This document shows positions 48,588-62,646 of a DNA stretch of 64,000 bases, piece by piece (the stretch's first letter is position 1; every line of letters starts with the position of its first letter). This stretch comes from Anisakis pegreffii (Eukaryota; Nematoda; Chromadorea; Rhabditida; Anisakidae): positions 48,790 through 112,789 of the forward strand of contig JAPYMA010001508.1 in the NCBI GenBank assembly GCA_035041965.1, given 5' to 3'. The notes under the pieces are model-generated. The model saw only the letters and a list, made by a program, of their open reading frames with translations. It did no database searches and was not told the origin of the DNA. Both the position numbers and the translations under genes were made by a program.

Positions 48588-48861
48588 ATGGTCTATTTGT
48601 ATCTCCATTATCACAAGGATTATCAGTGGTGTTACATTGATAATGGTGAGCAGACAGACCTGTGCAAAAAACTTCAGCTGGATGGAACATACGTCGTGGG
48701 ATTACCAGAAGCGCATATGCATGATCAGTTCATCCTCTTACTGTTAAGCAATAAAGTAAGTGCGTGCACGTGAAAGGAAAGCATTATTTAAATATCTGCG
48801 ATAAAATTCCAACAGTCTATAGCATATACTTTATTTCTAGCAGTATCACAATGTGGTATAA
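48588..48861 (+). CDS. Orphan coding-like exon pair, unrecognised
   Basis: Exon 48588-48755 reads YHKDYQWCYIDNGEQ, then LQLDGTYVVGLPEAHMHD and QFILLLLSNK, and stops exactly at a consensus GTAAGT donor. A TTTATTTCTAG acceptor leads to 48841-48861, encoding QYHNVV and a stop, in phase. The total would be 62 residues if it begins at the ATG at 48588. An acceptor-like CACAAG at about 48610-48617 could instead make this the end of a longer gene with unseen 5' exons. It is on the strand opposite to its neighbours. I do not recognise it; chance is possible. Confidence 0.35.
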
Positions 48862-49123
48862 CGAATGAACTAGAATTTACCAATGCAGTGATCTAAATTT
48901 CATTAGGTAGATTACCAACGTCAACAAAAAACAGAAAATTTTGAAATCGACACTGAATCATTGGTAGCAAGTTTAAATTTCATTATACAAGCCAACAGAA
49001 CACTTTCCATGAACAGGCAACAAATTTATAATACAATTAATCGTTATTTCTGTCAGGAACTCTATAAGAGTTCGGCCTAGTGAAGTGAATAAATATTGAA
49101 ACAAACAACATGACAAATAATCT

Positions 49124-52100
49124 TCACTGAATGCATTTCATTAAATCACCAATAGTTCCCCAATCTTTAAGGTTTACGGAATACAATGAATTTTGATCCA
49201 ACTGGTTGTGTGAGACAAATCCCCTTATGAAGTAGTTGGTAACAATTTTCATGGATTCAACACTCGGTCCATTGGCGAATCCTTTCAGAAGTCTTGCCGA
49301 TAACACCCTCAACATCAGCCTTTGAACTGGATCCTCGCTTTCAGTGGCCGCTGCAAACCATTAAATTGTTGTGATCTTGAAATAGACATTATTCAATCTC
49401 ACAATTGAAAGCAATATCAAAGTTCCAGACGAAGTTCCAAAGCAAATTCTCGTTAAATTAAACGAGAGATTGCAAATGAGAAGATAACATGAGAAGGAAA
49501 TATCCTCATTTATGTAAAGAATAAAAAACACCTTCTTCAATCGCTTGATTCAGAAGGGGATCATCCATGGGACTGAAGACTTTGTTTAAAGTCTGACAAT
49601 CGCCCCGAGCTTTTGAGGCAGCAGTGGATGCTTCTGATGCGTTCAAGACTTCAGCCAAATCAAGGTCTCGCTCCACAGTAGTTATTTCTTCGGATTTTTC
49701 TGTGGATTCAGATGTTTCTAGATCATCCTGCCCATTTTCTTCAGATTCCTCAGTGATATTTCCAACGATTGCGGTTATCAGTTGGCGTTGTGTTACTGGT
49801 TCCAAAGTTGTTGTCGTTGGCGGCGAATATTTCAACATTCGAAGAATGTTTTGACGGAATTTTCTGAAACAACTTTCTTGATGAGACTATGCGCTGAAAA
49901 ATCCGATCAATCAATCTAATGACTTGTAAATCGATAATATATCAAAAGTCTGGGAGATAATGTGTAGAGGGAACCAAAAATTGATTCTCTTTCATTCGGT
50001 TCCTCACTTTGCCGGAAGCAGCACGATTACAGACTTACCTCGAAGTTTCCAAACGAGACCCTTATTGCCTCGCAAAGGCTGTGAGAGGTCATTCTGTTAA
50101 GCTTCCGTCATGATTCATTAATGTAATTCATTCAGTAACCATGTTTTCGCGATTCGAACCTCCCTCACTTCAACCTATGTTTCCGAACTTCCCCGCTGAG
50201 CAATGATCAGGGAATCTTCAAATTCAGATAATCTGGGTGAATATATGTTGCGCCCAAAATGGATGCTTTGTGCTGCTAAAAAATCCTTTCAAAATCTACC
50301 TGATGTAATGGTCTGTTCGCTGCCTTATTGCATTAGCATTTGTCAATGGGACATTCAACTTTCCAGGCACATTCTCGTCTTCCGCATCAGGCTCACCACT
50401 AGGTGATGCTGTCGTTGTGTTCCCTTCCGGACTGCTCTCTGTGGTAGCTGTTGACTCGTCCGTTCGGAGAGTAGTTCTTTCCGGAGTTTCTGTAACGGCA
50501 GCTGTTCCCTCTGAAGTTTCCTCTGAAGTCAGCGACGTAGATTCAAGCTCCTCATCATATGTTGTTGTTTCAGTTAGAAGACTGTCCGCAGTTGTTGTAT
50601 CGATCTCGTCACTGGTGTCTGTCGTTGTCTCGACCAGTGCAACTGGTGTCATTTGAGAGCTCCACTCAGTGTTGGTTGCTGTTGTGGTCTCCTCATTCTC
50701 CTCTTCACTATCCGATTCACCACTAGACGATGCAGTTATTGTGGTTTCTTCGTGACTGTTTTCTGTAGCAGTTGTTGATTCGTGTGCGACTGGTGTCGTT
50801 TCCAAGTGCCTGTCAATGTTGATTGCTGCTGTTGTGGTCGTAACGGCAGCAGCTGTTGTGGTCAGAATCGTCTCCTTAAGATGTTTCTTTGAGATGAGAT
50901 CTTTCGATGAAGTTTTCTGGATGATCTTCTTATGTGGTATTTGCAAAGTCTTTGTCGAAGCCTTTTCTGCTGTCTTCTGGTTGATGTTGATTTTCTCCCG
51001 AATCTTGTCCAAAAACCTCGAATCATTCACGAGCAAAACGGCAAGCTTGTTGATCAGTTCACTAAATGAATAAAGCTATTCGATCTAATCACTAGTCATA
51101 TGCTCTCAATTGTGCATTTCTGAGTGATGATTCGAGGATAAAACTAAACATTTTATGGGGTTTATCGCATAAATTGTTTTTCATAGATGGGAAAAGCTGA
51201 CTACAAGGTGACAAAAAATTCTCATATAATTTCTCTTTAACAAAGAAAATGAGGTTTTTCATTATAAAGACGATTAGTGATAACGTAGTGGCGTTCAATC
51301 GTTGCAGTGAATTCATATCAAGAGGATATGTGAAATACTAAATGAATGCAAGAGACTCTTTTATCGGTTGCTTCGAAACCCCTCCATTTTTATGACCTGC
51401 TTATGGTTTTTGATGAAGACTGCTGATCAGTGCTTCGGAATAAACTGAGGAAATGGCCTGAGAGCGAACAGTTTTGCGAGAACATCTTCTGTTATGACCA
51501 ACTCTTGAGGTTGAGTTGCATCGGTTTCATTCACCACCGGCCTCGTTACGTTCACATGTAGCGTTTTTGAGCCAGAGTTGTGCGGCCTACTGAAATTTCA
51601 TTCATTTCACCTATTTTATCGATCATAACATAAATCAAAATGGAGCTAAACATCAAAATTACTCATTTTTGCTCAACAATTCAAACATCACTGAGTAAAC
51701 TTGAAGCAGAAACTCAACCGATTCCAATTATACGGCGGCGGAATTGGTGCCGGGTAGTTGGAATATGATGCTATGCCAGGCACATACGACGTGGCTAACG
51801 ATGACCATTGAGATGAAACTTGGTGAGTGGGAATGAGAACCAGAGAATTCGTGCGCAAATTGATCGGCACTAAAAATGATCAAACAAGTCACCCAGGAGG
51901 ACAAAACGCATCTAATGAACTTCAACAACATATAGAGTTTATCAATGAACTTGAATAAGTTTGTCTGAAATCAACATGAAGTTCACTCAAAATTATGCTC
52001 CTTAAAACATACCTCTTAGACTATGTCTATCAAGCGTCTATTTGCATTAAAACAGACAGGTGAACGTTAATATTAGTGATTGATATCAATTGATTCAGTT

Positions 52101-52327
52101 GTTAGATCATACAATTCATACATATCAATTTTTCAGATACTATGAAAATAATTTCTTCAAGCAGAAGGTGTGAACTCACAAATGCTATTCGGTAACGATT
52201 GCGAGTTTTGATATGGTAACAGTGAATCACTCAGATCATTTGACTGAGGAGGGAATAGCCAATTGTTGTTGTCTGCAGCATATACTGAACAAATGCTAAG
52301 CACACAAGCTATCAGAGAAGAATGCAT
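49124..52327 (-). CDS. Cluster gene D: secreted Thr-rich mucin-like protein with closing WGT motif
   Basis: Six exons chain in phase to 587 residues: 52180-52327, 51719-51869, 51446-51589, 50300-51061, 49532-49863, 49124-49350. MHSSLIACVLSICSVYAADN is a signal peptide, and an acceptor (TTTTTAG) lies just upstream of the ATG. A Pro/Asn-rich part follows, then two similar helical stretches (EDVLAKLFALRPF and ELINKLAVLLVNDSRF), a long Thr/Ser/Glu-rich region with an internal repeat, and a C-terminal block VLSARLLKGFANG...VTNYFIRGF closing with LKDWGTIGDLMKCIQ. The PETIW motif of the other members is absent; NWLFPPQ stands near that place. Exon 3 could also be a last exon, as its frame runs to a stop at 51427. 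Likely secreted and O-glycosylated; function unknown. Confidence 0.62.
50371..50784 (-). repeat. Diverged Thr/Ser/Glu repeat inside gene D
   Basis: Residues encoded by 50784-50692 (ESTTATENSHEETTITASSS, then GESDSEEEN) recur in altered form at 50460-50371 (ESTATTESSPEGNTTTASPS, then GEPDAEDEN). The spacing is about 325 bases. This indicates an internal duplication within the mucin-like region. Confidence 0.75.
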
Positions 52328-55300
52328 CGTTGAAATCCTAAAAATGAGATCCATTCAGCTGAAATCCAAAATGAGATCAAATCCTACAATGACTTTTCAT
52401 AAGGCGATTGTGTAAGAACAATGGATCTGAACGATAATCCACGAAAAAGAAAGTAAACAATTAGCCAAAATCGGGTGCAGATCGGATATACCACCGTATC
52501 ATGTGGTGTGGATTCGTGTAAGTGACGATCACTTCGACATAACTGGACACATCACACTTTTCAACCTAATTTCTGGATGAATTTATGGAATTAATGTGGT
52601 TGTTTTTTGGAATATACCTAGAAAGTGTGTTCATCGTTGATTTAATGATGATGATGATGATAAGAATGCAAAATGATAAATGTGAACGAAAGAAGAGAAA
52701 CGTAAATAGAATCGAAACAATTTCATCACCTTTGAGTTGTTCCATTCGCGAAATGAACTGCGGGTATGGACAACTTTATTGTGCAATAGTGTCTCCAGTT
52801 GATTTCTCAGATTTTCCGTGTTGGTTCGAAAGGAAAACGAGAGGTGACAAATGGAAGAAATTGACATGCTCTGAAAAATGAAATTTGTTGTTTTATGGAA
52901 TTATAAGTGCATTCACAAAATATGATGTTTCATACCCAGAAAAGCTACCGATAATATCTTCAAAATGCGACAACATATCTTTGAAACAATACGTTTTCAA
53001 GTTCATTCCGTAATCTCAATGCAGTTTCAAAGGCAGCACGATGTTCTCTCCGGTAGTTTGGCTTAGGAAAGGATTTCGTAAGGTTAACGTAAACTTTGTG
53101 TTGCTGATCAAGTTACTGGTTTCGATGTTGTTTGCATGTCGCTGGAATATTTGCTGATAAATCCACCCAGAAGGATTATCATGCGATTTGATCTGCTAGT
53201 GATCACTCTTTTGGCTAGTTGGACTCAAGTTATTTAGGAACCGAAAAATAGAGATGTGTATGATCAGCTGAGGTGTTAGGCTCAAATTGGATGCATATGA
53301 GATCCTGTAAGCTGAAGTATATGACATAATGTCTTTTGAAAGCCTAAAAGGATGCTCCCACAACCCCTTACTCAACGATCGTTCAGAAATAATGCCGTTA
53401 GATTAGATAGAACAAATCATGCATTGCCGTATAAGTGCATTCATCAGTAAACGTCATTTAATACGAATGCAGTTTATAAAATGCAGTAGTAATTATGATG
53501 GATGATCGTACTTAAGATAAAAGAACATCTAAAAGCATCATTTTGGCTGCTGCTGCTACAACCTTCAAGACGTTGCGCAGTTCAGATGAAACAATGAACC
53601 TTGACCCATACCTTTACAATATCCACTCTCATTATTTCATACCTGCAAGAAGTCGCATCCTCTTCAGAAAGGTAATTGTGGTGAGCAATTATGAGTTTCG
53701 ACAATGACAGAGTATTTTTGATACAAGTGACGTGCTAAGTGCATTCATAAGAGTGTTTCAGATGAGTCTCATTAAATAAACCGTTCGATGATGGCTTGAT
53801 AAAAATAAGCCAATTACAAATTGAATTCGTTGTTCAAAATCAGCTTACATTAATCAATCATTTGACTGGATGTGATGCGTCTGTGTGACTCTCGAATGGC
53901 GGTGCATAATAGGTTATGTCAATGATAAAGGAGAATGAAAATAATTGAATTTATCCAAATAAATGAGGTCATCGAACAAAAAATTCTCAAAACAACACGG
54001 TGAAAGGAACGTTTTGTAGTGATTGAAAGAAGTAGCCGCAATTTTCGCATGAATTTCAGCAATCGTTTTCATTGAGCAGCAACTGTTCCTGTTTTGTTCG
54101 TTTTCCTTCAACACTGACAAATCCTTTGTTGGTGACAATTCTTGGGGATTTGTGGATGTCTTAGGGGAGATCTCGAATTTTGAATGTGTTCTCCGTGTGT
54201 TTATCTGGATATCTTCTTTTGTGGGCAGTGATCGTTTTTTTGTGTGGAGAATGTTTTTGCTTCAAGACGATTGCAATGAGCGTAACATTTTCGTTTATAC
54301 ACTTCATGATGTGAACCGAATAAGTGAGTTTATTCGTAGTAGGGTAAGATGAATGAAAAAGATTTTTTGAAAATTCTATGACAATGCCCAAATGTGCTGG
54401 TCGAGAAATATTTTTGGTGTGCCCTTTGAATCCGTTACTGCCATCAAAAACCAGTATTGCTGCTGTCAGAAGCCAACAATGTATTTGTTTCTTTCTAAAA
54501 TGCCATTTCCCCTAAATCAATTGAAATCTTCTAAAGTTAGCTATATCATAGGTATTCTCATTCAGTATGATCTTGCTGGATCATTTTGCAGAAGGTGGTA
54601 GTTTAGCGATAGAAAATTGCTCATAACAAATTTAACTATTCGAATGATGAGGTTTATTGTTATTTCATTGATTTATTATTATTTCAAGCATTTTCATTCC
54701 CATTTCATTGTTTTTCTGAAATAACAAATTGAGAAAATCGTTGGAGCTGACGGTTCAACAAGACGACAGAAGAGAGAAAACTTTCATGAGAATATGGATG
54801 AGTGATTGGTGAAATTCGATCATTTCAGCGGATCTTCTTTGTCAACGACAATCTTTTCATCAAATTTGTCATCGATGTTTTGTGATGATCCGAACATTTT
54901 TGGCGTTGTTGAACACTATTGCACAATACATTTCATCTGAAACCATTGAATAACTGAAATATGAATGATTTGTAATAAAAAATACAAAATGAAAACGAAT
55001 AGAATCGAAGAAAATTGAGAGTTGTTCTGTTGCGCAATTTGTTGAATTTCAACAATTCATTATCGGATGATAAATGACTGACTCTATTTGATTCATATTT
55101 GATTTATTCGCCGCATTTTCGATGTTCCCTCTTTTAACATTCTTTTTAATCACTTACTTGATAATAATATAGAAATCACTCGAAACTTCAAGAAGATTCA
55201 AATTCGAACGTCTGAATAAGTTTCGAGAGATGCTGCTGCTCATAGTCACTGAAGTCTTCTGCTATTCAAAATCTATCAAAAATCTGTAGTTAGTGTGGTA

Positions 55301-57814
55301 TTTATCTTTTTGGTGTTTACATTGGATGAATTATGCATGATTTCGGATATTTGGGATATAAGTTCACGTCAGTACGAGCTGAATGTTATCAGGAGTAATT
55401 GCGATGAATTCTTTCTCTTAAAAATATTTGTAGCAGAATATATCTTTCTCGATTAGTATCGAGCGTTCTCTGATATGTATGAGCTTTCCCAATTCTCACT
55501 CTGTTTAATGACATCAAATTGTGGCCAGACGTAAATGCTTAGCGAAAAAGAATCCAACGTGTTGAATGAACGCTGCAGGCAGGTTTCAGATCAAATACTC
55601 ATCCGATTGATCATGCCGATTATCGCAATATTGCTCACAAACATGGGCACGAGTGTTATTTGCGATTTCTGAATGTTTTGTTGAAATTGTTGCTGTGTAA
55701 GAATCCTACATTTAGTAAAGTACCGCATTCCAGGTACTATTCCAGATAGGAAAGCACCATTGACTATATAAGTATGTCATAGAAGTGGTCGATAAATTGA
55801 ATTGTTAAATCCTCATAAGTACTGAATGTAAGTGTGCACTCGGTATGAATGAAACATCTGAAGAGTTTCAGTTTCTATTCATTCACAAATACGCGTCACC
55901 TTGAAGTATTCCCTCATCAGTCGCATGCCTATGTACATTCCAAGATGAACATTTGACGCAAAATCACGTTCTGCAATGTGATTGTTCCTTGCAAGAATTT
56001 GAAACTGAAGCTGGACTCTCATTTCCCAAATGAAGCATTTCCAGACAGATCCACACTGATTTGCTACTTGAAATTTAGTAACATACTGTCCAGTAGCATA
56101 CGTTTTTTAATTTGAAACAGACCATTTTGTGGCTGTCATAATCATTTGTAAATTTATTTCATCGGTTACAAGTATGTTTAAAGGATTTATCGGAAGCATA
56201 ATTTCAATCTACATATGACTCATTCCGTCGATGACAAAGCTAGTGATTTAGAAACATTGCTTTAGCAAAATTACTGCTATCTACAGTCACTTTCAGCTAT
56301 CACTGAACGCATGCCCACTCGATCAATCAGAATGAATATTGAAGCTTCTTTCGAGCCCATTGTCCTGGAATTCATTGGACAGTATGGTACTGTAACGCTA
56401 TACTTTTAAGTTTGCTAAATCAAAAACCGAAACTAAAATTATATGAAGACCGCAATCCTTACTGTTATCATTAGTTGTTTGGAAAGAAGAACAGCACGGA
56501 AGGAAGAATGTGAATGATATTTGTGGTACTGATGATAAAAGTAAGGCATAAACTCAAATGAGTTATAATTCCTAAATAAATAGATAAATGAGAGGTGATC
56601 TGTTGGTCGTTCATGATGAATTCTTCATTGAACGAAATGTCGTTCGTTCGTTCTTGCAGCAACAAAAAAAAGATCGTACGACTTAATTCATTTCCTTGGA
56701 AATTGTGCTGGGCGGTGACGTTGAGGTCATTTGAAAAAGTGACAAATGTAGCCAATAATATTTTCCAATTTCTTCGCTTCCATATCTCATTCTCACTTCA
56801 AAATTTTTCTCATTTTGATGAATATTACTGCTCATTCAACATCTCGTAATTCATCATTATTTGAGCAACTCTTCTAGCAAGCTATGCTTAATTAGTGGTT
56901 TCTTGAAAATTCATTGTTATTAAATTAAAGATGATTGAAAGCTCATGTACAACGACGAATCAGTTACTGAATTCATTTCAAAAATACTTCCTAATCGATA
57001 TATTTCTCGTCACCATTTGTGTCTGTTTTCTGGAGGTGTAATGGACAGGTCATTGAGAGGTCACTCTCAATTGGAGAAATTGATTTGGTGCTGCGATTTC
57101 TTATCAGATAACGCTCTCAACTATGAATCCATGATGCTGAGTCCACGCATGTAATTGTAGGAGAGATTGAAATAGACAAACATTTTTAGAACGGTATTCA
57201 GGAATGTATGAATGGCATTGTGACATCATCTTCGATTGGATACGTTGTTGTGATTGTTGTTTTAGTGATGAGCATTCAATTAGAATTGTTATTTTCATCT
57301 GAACGATGACCCAAATTTGTGACTGAACAGCACAAAAGAATTCGGCATAATTAACGGCTATTGCGTTGAGCCGTCGTCGTATCATCAAATGCGATCGAAT
57401 CGTTTGATATCATTATGACGTCTTTTTTCGTTTGTTATTGCTGCATTAAACATTTATCTCTCTTTGTAAATATTCGATGAAATTCCAAAGTTTATGGTGG
57501 TTATTACACAACGCAATGCGCACATCTGATGACAATTTTATGACGTTGCAGTGGATCCGTTAGATGATTGTTTCTTACAACATTGTTATTCGACTGGAAT
57601 GAACACTTCCGTGTCATTCTTAGAGATTAACGATAAGTTCTTGTGAACGAGATCAATGTGAAGTCATTAATCGACAACGGATTCGAACAGGTCAACCGCG
57701 TTCAAGCAAAGTCCCATCTATTGATTGAAATCCTCATTTGAGCGGCCGTATCGAGATAATCGAATAATGTCAATAGCTGATTACTTTTGCAATCATCAAC
57801 GATGTTCGATATTG
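52328..57814. other. Gene-free stretch
   Basis: I see no exon with supporting splice sites or protein-like composition. There is a short ATG repeat near 52645-52660. The rest is AT-rich DNA with short chance frames. Whether this is intergenic DNA or a large intron cannot be told from the window. Confidence 0.45.
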
Positions 57815-57817
57815 TCA

Positions 57818-57950
57818 TGTAATCGGCGAGCCGGCTTTGTTCGATTCCAAAAACTTTTCTGCATCGATCAACTTTGATAAAACCGCAGCAAGATGAGTAT
57901 AGGAGCGTGTCTGTGCGTGTGCAGTGAAATGACCTCTAAGATGACCTTCA
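57818..57950 (-). CDS. Possible terminal exon, unrecognised
   Basis: On the minus strand a frame reads GHLRGHFTAHAQTRSYTHL, then AAVLSKLIDAEKFLESNKAG and SPIT before a stop. It follows an AAG acceptor-like site (GCTTGAAG). The composition is protein-like and codon use is balanced, unlike the surrounding AT-rich frames. No partner exon was found. It may be the 3' end of a gene to the right, or chance. Confidence 0.2.
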
Positions 57951-57999
57951 AGCTTTGTAATTACAGCCTCCTTACCTTTGATTTGTGCATGTTGCATCA

Positions 58000-60900
58000 A
58001 TTTCTATTTCTTATTTCTTGCGCCAGCACACATAACCTGTCTGCGCTCTCACTGTGATTGAGCACCATTCATGGCGATCGTCTCATTTTCAATTCATCCA
58101 TCAACGAACTGTATTTTTATTCATTCAAATTTCATTCATATCTTTCTTTGCCAATTTTTTTCCCAACTTTCTTAAATTTCATCGCCACGAAATGAAATTC
58201 TCAAACACTGATGACAACTCGTCAAATTCCTCGAATCGCTATGATGACAAAATGACAGCGATATTCACCTTCATGAATTTTATCTGATTGCCGTAACCGC
58301 TCTGAAACTGTTCATTGAACTCGTTGCAATAGCTGACAATTTTTTGAAGTGAGTCGATGATATAGGAAATAATAGAATCATCGAATCTCTCGGCTAAGAC
58401 TACGAGAAATTGGTGTGAAATTTAGTTTTTCCGCCAGTTTTGTTGCGTTTCGATATTTTTAGATAGTGATTTTGAACTTCTAACAACTAGTTGATCACCG
58501 TAAATTTCGCTTTCGTAAGTTTATTTGCTTCTTCACTTCATCAAATTCGAAAAAAAACGAGTTCCTATTTGCTGGAAAGTCATCAATTTTGAAGGAGTTT
58601 CCAGAAGAGGACATCCTAACAAAACATCTCAACTGAGCGAATTGAACGTCTCAAGTAGCTGTTTGGTGATTGTTGAGTGATATAAGAAGCTAATTCAATT
58701 AAAAGATTTAGAATGGCTGGATTGATTGAAAGAAATGAAACGAGATTTCGTGACTTTTTGATTGATTCATAATAGTCACTCATAATAGGATGTTTTCGAA
58801 GAAATCACAGTTTATTGAAAAAAGTTGTTGAAAATCTATCGGTGTGAACACACAACAACTCTCTAAATTATAAACGGTTGCACTACTCACCATAGATGAA
58901 GAATTCAGCAGAAAAATTCATTAAGTTTAAAAAGTTTTAGGATATTTTTAGACATGCATCACGTTCTCATAGTCGGTTGTCTAAGCCAATCAATACGATC
59001 ACCTATTACCAGTCATATGCGTTAATTCTTATATGTGAATTGCGGATTGCGGATTTGTTTGTTTGTGTCACAAGACTCAGGATCTTTTTTTGTTGATAGT
59101 GCAAATCTGTTCCGAGAGTTGCAAAGCATAATTACAGTTCGTTTCAAATTTCTCGAATGTATCACCCAAACTTAAGTAGAATTTTTGATCAACTGTGTAT
59201 CTGATATGAAAAATTGATTTGACTCCTCACATTTGGCGCACAATGTGTGTCCAAATCTAGTGCAAGGTGAACGCGTGGATCCATGATTTAACAAAAACAT
59301 ATTATGAGTTCAGAGGAAGATATATTGATGAACATCCAACGGCATGTTCCAGTTATTTTTATTTGCTGTTTTATTTCAAATTTATATGCGTTATCAAAAG
59401 TTCCGTGGTAATGATTGCAAGCCATGACTTATTCATCTGCTTGAGTAATCGTGTCACACTCATATTCCAATCGCCCGTTCGTGATTCGTTTTAGTGGTTG
59501 ATTTTTAAGGACAAAAGTTACTGAGAAACGCTACGATAAGACATCAGAATGAATCTTTTGATTTAAGATTCTTATCAGCCACATGATCAATGTGAGGTCG
59601 TAGTTATGAGAATATCAACGCGAGTATCTCGTCAATAAAAAACTCGTTGACTTATACGCAATGTCCATTTCATTGACATACTAATTAACTATCCAATTAT
59701 GCACAGTTGATGACTTTTATTCATTTATTATTGCTCTTATTAGATCATGTAATCTGTATCTGTTCTGATTCACATAGATCAGTGATTAAAATCGTTATCA
59801 GTAGCGATCATAGGAACATAGAACTTACAGATATCGCTAAACTATCACCCATTATTAAATATCCAGTTAGGAGGTGTGCTTCCTGTCACAATATCTGAAT
59901 GGTATCTGAATGCCTTTTGTGTCCAGCTGTTTCCAGATATTTTTTAGATTCAAGATATCTTTCCTAGTTCTATCGTGATCTAAACAAACTATTCAATCGG
60001 TGAGGAATTAACTGCGAACATAAACCTGGTTGAGATAATTCAATCAGTGGTGATAAAACATAAAACTCAATTCCATACTGGATCATGAAATGATTTTAGA
60101 TAAATCGCTATGATTTCGTTAACCACATTCCACATTTTACAACCTTGAGTTGAATCTCTCAAATCATTTATCTCTGTCAAGCAATCAATTTCGATCATTG
60201 GTTCCAATGCGAGCCGAAAGAACTTGCTCAGATATCTATCTGAAGTTCAATTCTATGACCTGGTAATATTCTGTGCTAAACAAGTTTCGTTCCTCGGACA
60301 GCTGATAGTGTTATCCGTTGTTCTTGCTTTCTGGAAATAAATGAACAGGCCATGGGAGGAATACTACTTTAAGAATAGTGGTTACACGCTCAGTGAGATA
60401 GCAGATCATGCAAAGACTGATGGATTCCATAGGTCAAAGGTCATCACTCACTGTTGATTAATGAGTAGAATACTTGTCCGTATAAAATACAAACGACGCA
60501 CAAATCTCACACCTTATATATCAGTTAGACGCGAGTGTCTCTCATTATTCGTTATAAATGCGTTGGTGTTTTCAATGGCTAACAAAGAAACGTAAGAAAC
60601 GGTTAGCATTGAAAGGCATTAGATATCAAGTTCATTTGAATAATTCATTAATTTGACTAATTTAAAACGTTCACATTTGAATAATTAATCCAATCATTTT
60701 CTCTAAAACTCATTCTAACAATAAGGCGATATATCACATTCTGTAAAAAAAGCTCTACGAATAGATCATTTCGGCTATACTCCTGCAATAGCACAAAGAA
60801 GTTCAAATTTCAATCAGTTACTTAATGAAAACTTCAGTTGCTTCTCTAAATTTTTCCTTGAATCATCAATCGAAAATATTGAACCTGTTCCATCAGTAAC

Positions 60901-62640
60901 AAATACATAACAACAAAAAGATATTTCTTTCAGTATCGCTCTCACAAGAAATACTCGTGGTCAGTATTTTAAAATCAATCAATCTGAAATAAAAACAACG
61001 TCTCGAAAAAAATTGACTTTCAAGATGTTGTTAGATTAAGAGTCGTGAAAAGCGTAGTCGCTCGCTGAGTTAATCCGTGTACCTCTCCAATACAACAAGT
61101 TTGCTGCATTTTGCGAAAATGCGAAGAAGTCATCGTCAACAGTCCTTGCAGTCAACTCAAAATCATTCATTCAATCATCTGCCAGTTGCTTGATGAAAAG
61201 AAGGCGAAGAAATAGATGCATGCTGTGCATGGGCAAATCATGCGCAATTGTAATAATCTTAATAATCCTAACATCAATAAAAATAACAGTGATGATTTCA
61301 TATATCTTCATATATCTGTATATGTATGTTCATCCGTCAGTTTCCTTCAAGACTACATGAACACCATTTCATTTCGTCACGAGTTCATGTATCGATCGCG
61401 ATCAGTTGGTGAATCAGTTAGAGGCTGATCACAATCCATCACATACAAACATTCAGTCAGATGTGATTATAATTCATCATATATCATCGATACCAAAGAA
61501 GATCTTGTCTAGGTACGAACCTATACGACGGACACATCACATATCCCGTAATTAATCCAAAATCTTCGTGTAGGTATGGAGAAAAGGAATATTCATTGAA
61601 GGAAATGTTGAGCCACGCCTTTACCACAACAATTCCATCATCACACTCGATGGACATGAAATTAATTGTGAATTTGGTCATTACAACCCATCCAATAGAT
61701 GTCTCCGTTCTCACATTTTCTGTCAACAAATCGCGCGTTGTACAATTAATACATAAATGTATTATTAATTTGTATTATAATACATGAACGAGTGAATCTT
61801 TCAAATCCCAATCGCATTTCCGTTGTATGTTCTCAGAACGTTCCCTTTGAAATCCACTGAACTGTAACGTAATGCGGTCGGTCAGTTTGTTGTTGCATTA
61901 CTGTAGCAGATTATGCAACTATTACTCTATTAAGTAATTTTGTCGTTTAGATTGGTAAAATCAAAACGGCATTTCTTTCATACACGCAGTTGAATTTGGT
62001 ACTTAAAGCACAGCAAGAAATGTTCGCACGAACGAAATGCTTGTCAGATTGTAATTTTACCAACCTGAAATACAACATTACCCTCCATTACCTTAGAAGA
62101 TTATGCATTCCGCATTATTTATGTATATTGTTGTTTCTCTCGTTTTTTTTGCTTAAATCGCGGAATGTTTTTGATAAGCTGAATTGTTGTGAATGCGTAT
62201 TGTAGGAGCTCCTAAAAGATTAATTCTGTGATTAATTTGATTGTGATCATCAAGCGATTAGCGCAACAGCTTTTGAAACTTATCTGCTCGTTTCGTATGA
62301 AGTTTCGAAAACAGGAACATTGTAAAATATTGAATACGTGTTTAGATACAAATGTCTCAAACATTTTTGATCACTTCGAGCGATTCGAGGTCATCGTCGT
62401 CGTCGTCGTCGTCGAATTGATGCATTTCTAATCGTCGTTTATACGAGCATTAATGAACCAACCTTTCAAGGTGTTCCCATCAAGCAGCGTATACTGTTGA
62501 GCAATTGCACATTTGTGCTAAATTGCGATCCGTGAAACTTTTCGAACTCACAACTCCGATGTGCTCAAACGATGAGCATTTCGAATTTCAAGTGGATCTC
62601 ATGATGTTTATTTTATGAGTTTTGTTTATTTTTGAGCAAA
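58000..62640. other. Gene-free stretch
   Basis: Nothing beyond short chance frames was recognised in about 4.6 kb. A trinucleotide run lies at 62391-62415. Confidence 0.4.
62391..62415. repeat. GTC trinucleotide run
   Basis: About seven uninterrupted GTC (or CGT/TCG) units within GAGGTCATCGTC..GTCGAATTG. Confidence 0.9.
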
Positions 62641-62646
62641 CAATTC

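Noticed and set aside
50417..51073. Val/Ser-rich plus-strand frames
   Set aside because: They are antisense translations of the Thr-rich exon of gene D.
51092..51316. Separate first exon for the Thr-rich gene (MNSLQRLNATTLSLIVFIM)
   Set aside because: Joining it to the next exon needs a 31-base intron, shorter than any credible nematode intron, while exon 51446-51589 joins in phase with a normal intron.
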